Both the position numbers and the translations under genes were made by a program. From Verrucomicrobiota bacterium (GTDB lineage Bacteria; Verrucomicrobiota; Lentisphaeria; Oligosphaerales; Oligosphaeraceae), in the NCBI GenBank assembly GCA_022709995.1, contig JAKLHU010000040.1:1-9643 (forward strand): a stretch of 9,643 nucleotides of DNA, given 5' to 3'. Shown one piece after another: positions 6,855-9,643 of this stretch (its first letter is position 1; each line of letters starts with the position of its first letter). The notes below the pieces were generated by a model. It made no database searches and had not been told where the DNA came from. It saw nothing but the letters and a program-made list of their open reading frames with translations.

Positions 6855-8252
6855 ATGCGCCTTTTCCTGCAAAAACTCAAGCGCCGTCACTGCGACGGCC
6901 CCGGCGGCATCTCCGCCCTGCTGCCGATCGCCATTCCGATGATCCTGTCAAGCGTCTTTGACACGCTGATGACCTTCATTGACCGCCTGTACCTGGCTCA
7001 TGTCGGCAAAGAACACATCGCCGCCTGCATGAGCGGCGGCATCACCTCCTGGCTATGCCTGACCTTGTTCGTAGGCCTGATCGGCTACTCCTCCACCCTC
7101 GTCGCGCACCACTACGGCGCCAAGCGGTACGGAGAATGCCCCAAGGTGGTCTTCCAAGGCATCCTCCTCGCTTTCGCCAGCTACCCGCTGGCTCTGGCGG
7201 CGTCCTATTTCGCGGCCATGACCTTCGACGTGCCCGGCCACGACCGCATCCAGCTCGAACTGGAACGCCGCTACTTCTGGTACATGGCCTTCGGCGGCAT
7301 CCTCGCCCTGCTCCGGGCCGCCTTCGCCGCCTTTTTCGCCGGCATCGGCAAAACCAAAATCATCATGCAGGCCAACGCCGCCGCCCTCGTCGTCAATCTG
7401 ATCGCCAACTACCTCCTGATCTTCGGCAAATTCGGCTTTCCGGCCCTGGGGATTGACGGCGCCGCCATCGGCACGCTTCTCTCCAGCGCCTGCATGACCG
7501 GCATCATCGGCCTGTCGTTCTGGCGCCATGCCCGCCAGGAACCCTTCCGGACCGGCCTTTTCGCCCGCCTGGACCGCTACAACCTCAAGGCCCTGCTCCG
7601 CTTCGGCGCCCCCAATGGCCTCGAAAACCTCCTCGGCATGGGGTCCTTCGTCGCCATCAACTCCGCCCTGCACAGCTATGGCGCCGACGTGGCCGCCGCC
7701 ACCACCATCGTGTTCAGCTGGGACATGGTGATGTTCTTCCCCCTCCTCGGCCTGCAGGTCGGCGTCAGCACCCTGGTCGGACAGAACCTCGGCGCCGGCG
7801 ACATCCCGTCGGCGGAAAAGTCCGCCTATTCCGGTTTCAAGATGGCCTCGGGATATTCAGCCCTGGGGGTCTTCTTCTTCTGTGTTCTCCCCCACCTGCT
7901 GGTCGGCGTCTTCACGCCGGACATCCCGGGCGTCGACTACCAGGCCGCCCGCGAACTGGCCATCCCCATGATCCGGGTCGCGTCCCTGTATCTGATGTTC
8001 GACGGCTTCATGCTGATCGCCTCCGGCGCCCTGCGCGGCGCCGGCGACACCCTGGCCGTCATGCTGATCACGACCAACATCCACTGGATTTCCGCCGGCC
8101 TGGCTCTGGGCGGCGCCCACTATTTCAACTGGCAGCCGATGACATCTTGGGTCGCCCTGGTCTTCTCCTTCATGATCGGAAGCATCGTCCTCGGCATCCG
8201 CTTCAAACTGGGACACTGGAAAAAAATCCGCATGCTGGAACCGGCCGCCTGA
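6855..8252 (+). CDS. MATE-family multidrug/cation efflux transporter
   Basis: This is a 465-residue integral membrane protein of normal MATE length, with about twelve hydrophobic segments in two halves. It is expected to export cationic drugs or metabolites in exchange for Na+ or H+. Family signatures are visible: FIDRLYLAHVG (41-51), with D43 at the conserved acidic position of the first helix; GQNLGAGD (309-316); and GALRGAGDT (391-399), the matching loop of the second half. The basic N-terminus (KLKRR, 7-11) and the C-terminus (HWKKIR) fit cytoplasmic ends. The start ATG has only a weak GGGA-like ribosome site upstream. No longer in-frame start is evident. It stands alone, downstream of a structured leader, and converges on pyrC with a 50-base gap holding no clear terminator. 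The substrate is unknown. Confidence 0.92.
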   Translation: MRLFLQKLKRRHCDGPGGISALLPIAIPMILSSVFDTLMTFIDRLYLAHVGKEHIAACMSGGITSWLCLTLFVGLIGYSSTLVAHHYGAKRYGECPKVVFQGILLAFASYPLALAASYFAAMTFDVPGHDRIQLELERRYFWYMAFGGILALLRAAFAAFFAGIGKTKIIMQANAAALVVNLIANYLLIFGKFGFPALGIDGAAIGTLLSSACMTGIIGLSFWRHARQEPFRTGLFARLDRYNLKALLRFGAPNGLENLLGMGSFVAINSALHSYGADVAAATTIVFSWDMVMFFPLLGLQVGVSTLVGQNLGAGDIPSAEKSAYSGFKMASGYSALGVFFFCVLPHLLVGVFTPDIPGVDYQAARELAIPMIRVASLYLMFDGFMLIASGALRGAGDTLAVMLITTNIHWISAGLALGGAHYFNWQPMTSWVALVFSFMIGSIVLGIRFKLGHWKKIRMLEPAA

Positions 8253-8302
8253 CCAGCGCCCAAACCGCGCTATTACCGCCCACAATCGTCTGCGATCATC
8301 AT

Positions 8303-9589
8303 TTACAGTCCACGGTCGGCCACGCCCGTCCATTTCCCCCCGACGAAGACGCCGACGACGTTGCCGCGGCAGGCCCAGCCGTCATACGGGCAATTATGCG
8401 ACCGGGACGCGAATTCGGCCACTTTCAAGCAATGCGGCGCGTCCAGGTCAAGAACCGTGACATCGGCGACGGCGCCGATGGTCATGGCGCCGACCGGCAG
8501 CCCCAGCAGTTCCCGCTGCCCCTCGGTAAACAACGACACCAGCCGGCGGAGGCTGAGAAACCCGGTGTGGTACAACCCGGTCAGACACAGCGCGACGGCG
8601 GCTTCCAGACCGACGATGCCGAACGGCGCCTCCAGCCAGCCGGCGGCCTTTTCCGCCTCGGCATGCGGAGCGTGGTCGGTGGCAACGCAGGAAATCGTCC
8701 CGTCCAGCACTCCGGCCAAGAGGGCTTGGCGGTCGCTTTCCTCGCGCAGCGGCGGCGCCATCTTGGCGTTGACGCCATACACCGCGGCGGCGGCATCGGT
8801 CAGAAACAGGTGATGCGGAGTGACTTCGCCGCTGACGGGCAGGCCTTCCCGGCGGGCGGCCCGCAGCATTTGCACAGAGCCGGCGGCGCTGAGATGCTGC
8901 AGATGCACCCGACAGCCGGTTTCCCGCGCCAGGGCGATGTCGCGGGCGACAATCGTCTCCTCGGCCGCGCGCGGCTGGCCTAGCAAGCGCAGCCGGGCGG
9001 CCACGGCGCCGCCATGCATGACGCCGGGCTTGGACAAACGGAAATCTTCGCAATGGTCGATCACCGGCAATCGCAGCGCGGCGGCGGCCCGCATGGCGGC
9101 CCGCATGACTGCACTGTCCTGGGGCGTGCTGCCGTCGTCCGTCAAGGCCGGGGCCCCGGCGGCCTGCATGGCCGCATAATCCGCCAGCTCTTTCCCGGCC
9201 CGGCCCAGCGTCAGAGCGCCGGCCTGCAGGACATGCACCGCGCCCCGCTCGGCGGCGCCTTGACGCACCGCCCGCACCCCCGCCGCCGAGTCAATCGCCG
9301 GCGCCGTGTTCGGCATCGCCAGGACGGTCGTGAAACCGCCCGCCGCCGCCGCCCGCGTCGCGCTGCCGATGTCCTCCTTGTGCGTCTGCCCTGGCTACCG
9401 CAAATGCACATGCAAATCAATGAAGCCAGGCGCCAGCACCAGCCCGCGCACGTCGACCCGCCGCGGCGAAACCAGAGATTCCAAGGCGGCAAAACGGCCG
9501 CCGCAAATCCCCACCTCGCGGACCTCGTCAACCCCGTTGACCGGATCAACCACCCGCGCCCCGCACAATACCATGTCCTGCTGCATCAT
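8303..9589 (-). pseudogene. pyrC: Dihydroorotase, interrupted by one in-frame amber codon
   Basis: Read as one frame from the ATG at 9589 this is a 428-codon class I dihydroorotase, the usual length. The enzyme closes carbamoyl-aspartate to dihydroorotate in pyrimidine synthesis. Metal and catalytic residues are all present: H60-V-H62, D151/D152 in LTDDG, H179 in VIDHCED, H232 in VHLQHLS, and D305 in ATDHAPH (303-309). Codon 65 is TAG (9397-9395), in the place of the Glu of the conserved HxHLREPG motif; the frame resumes at once with PGQTHKED. Without readthrough only 64 residues are made, ending just after the HxH pair, and a restart at M92 would lack it. Nothing else is damaged, so the loss is recent, suppressed or a sequence error. 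A GAGGG precedes the ATG by 5 bases. The end of another frame overlaps the start. Confidence 0.9.
9395..9397 (-). other. In-frame TAG inside pyrC
   Basis: The + strand bases CTA give TAG on the coding strand, between the codons for R64 and P66. The family has Glu here; GAG to TAG is a single change. The other genes in the window stop with TGA or TAA, never TAG. Confidence 0.95.
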
Positions 9590-9643
9590 CCCTGCCCTCG
9601 CCTGAATGTCACCACAACTCCTGCCGACTCTGACTCCCTCCCC
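9586..9643 (-). CDS. Possible 3' end of a gene upstream of pyrC
   Basis: On the - strand one frame is open from the window edge for 18 codons, ending ...VVVTFRRGQG, and its TGA (9588-9586) overlaps the pyrC ATG as ATGA. Such overlaps are common in operons. A pyrimidine gene such as pyrB would be a natural neighbour, but the visible residues match nothing I can name. A second frame has a stop at about 9611, so this is uncertain. Confidence 0.25.
   Translation of the reverse strand, partial: GRESESAGVVVTFRRGQG

Noticed and set aside
8253..8302. Bidirectional terminator between MATE and pyrC
   Set aside because: I could find no stable stem followed by a T-run in the 50-base gap on either strand.
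8147..8983. 278-codon + strand frame overlapping the MATE end and pyrC
   Set aside because: It lies opposite the catalytic half of pyrC, which has clear dihydroorotase motifs. The peptide resembles nothing.
9395..9397. Pyrrolysine codon in pyrC
   Set aside because: The site is a conserved Glu position, unlike known pyrrolysine sites, and there are no pyl genes in the window. A mutation, an error or general TAG readthrough is more likely.

Overview
This is a GC-rich, densely coding bacterial segment. No rRNA, tRNA or taxonomic marker is present. The codon bias, the planctomycete/verrucomicrobial-style WPxFRG propeller protein and the intergenic repeats suggest a PVC-type bacterium (Lentisphaerota, Kiritimatiellota or Planctomycetota), but this is a low-confidence guess. 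All recognised genes end in TGA or TAA. The only TAG that matters is inside pyrC.

Positions 1-6246 (+ strand) hold a redox operon that enters from the left edge. It has four genes: the C-terminal part of a NosR/NapH-like membrane protein with two [4Fe-4S] motifs; a small iron-sulfur flavoprotein of the NADPH-dependent FMN reductase/flavodoxin fold; a membrane-anchored PQQ-like beta-propeller protein; and a 1035-residue fusion of NuoE, NuoF (HydB/HndC type, with an extra 2x[4Fe-4S] ferredoxin) and the N-terminal electron-transfer part of NuoG (HoxU type). The last two genes overlap by ATGA. Together they look like a soluble NAD(P)H dehydrogenase (diaphorase) arm wired to membrane Fe-S carriers and an extracytoplasmic propeller domain. 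No hydrogenase, formate dehydrogenase or complex I membrane subunit lies in the window, so the terminal acceptor or donor is unknown. It may lie left of position 1.

Positions 6247-6854 are a 608-base non-coding region. It contains a degenerate GTCCYAT repeat cluster, REP-like palindromes with an imperfect direct repeat, an AT-rich island (about 43% GC by hand count), and a GC-rich leader able to form nested hairpins just before the next gene.

Positions 6855-8252 (+) encode a complete MATE-family efflux transporter. It converges on a dihydroorotase gene (pyrC) on the - strand, 9589-8303. pyrC is full length with every metal and catalytic residue present, but an in-frame TAG replaces the conserved Glu right after the HxHLR motif. 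Either it is a very recent pseudogene, or the stop is read through or is a sequence error. The 18 codons upstream of pyrC could be the tail of another - strand gene overlapping it by ATGA.
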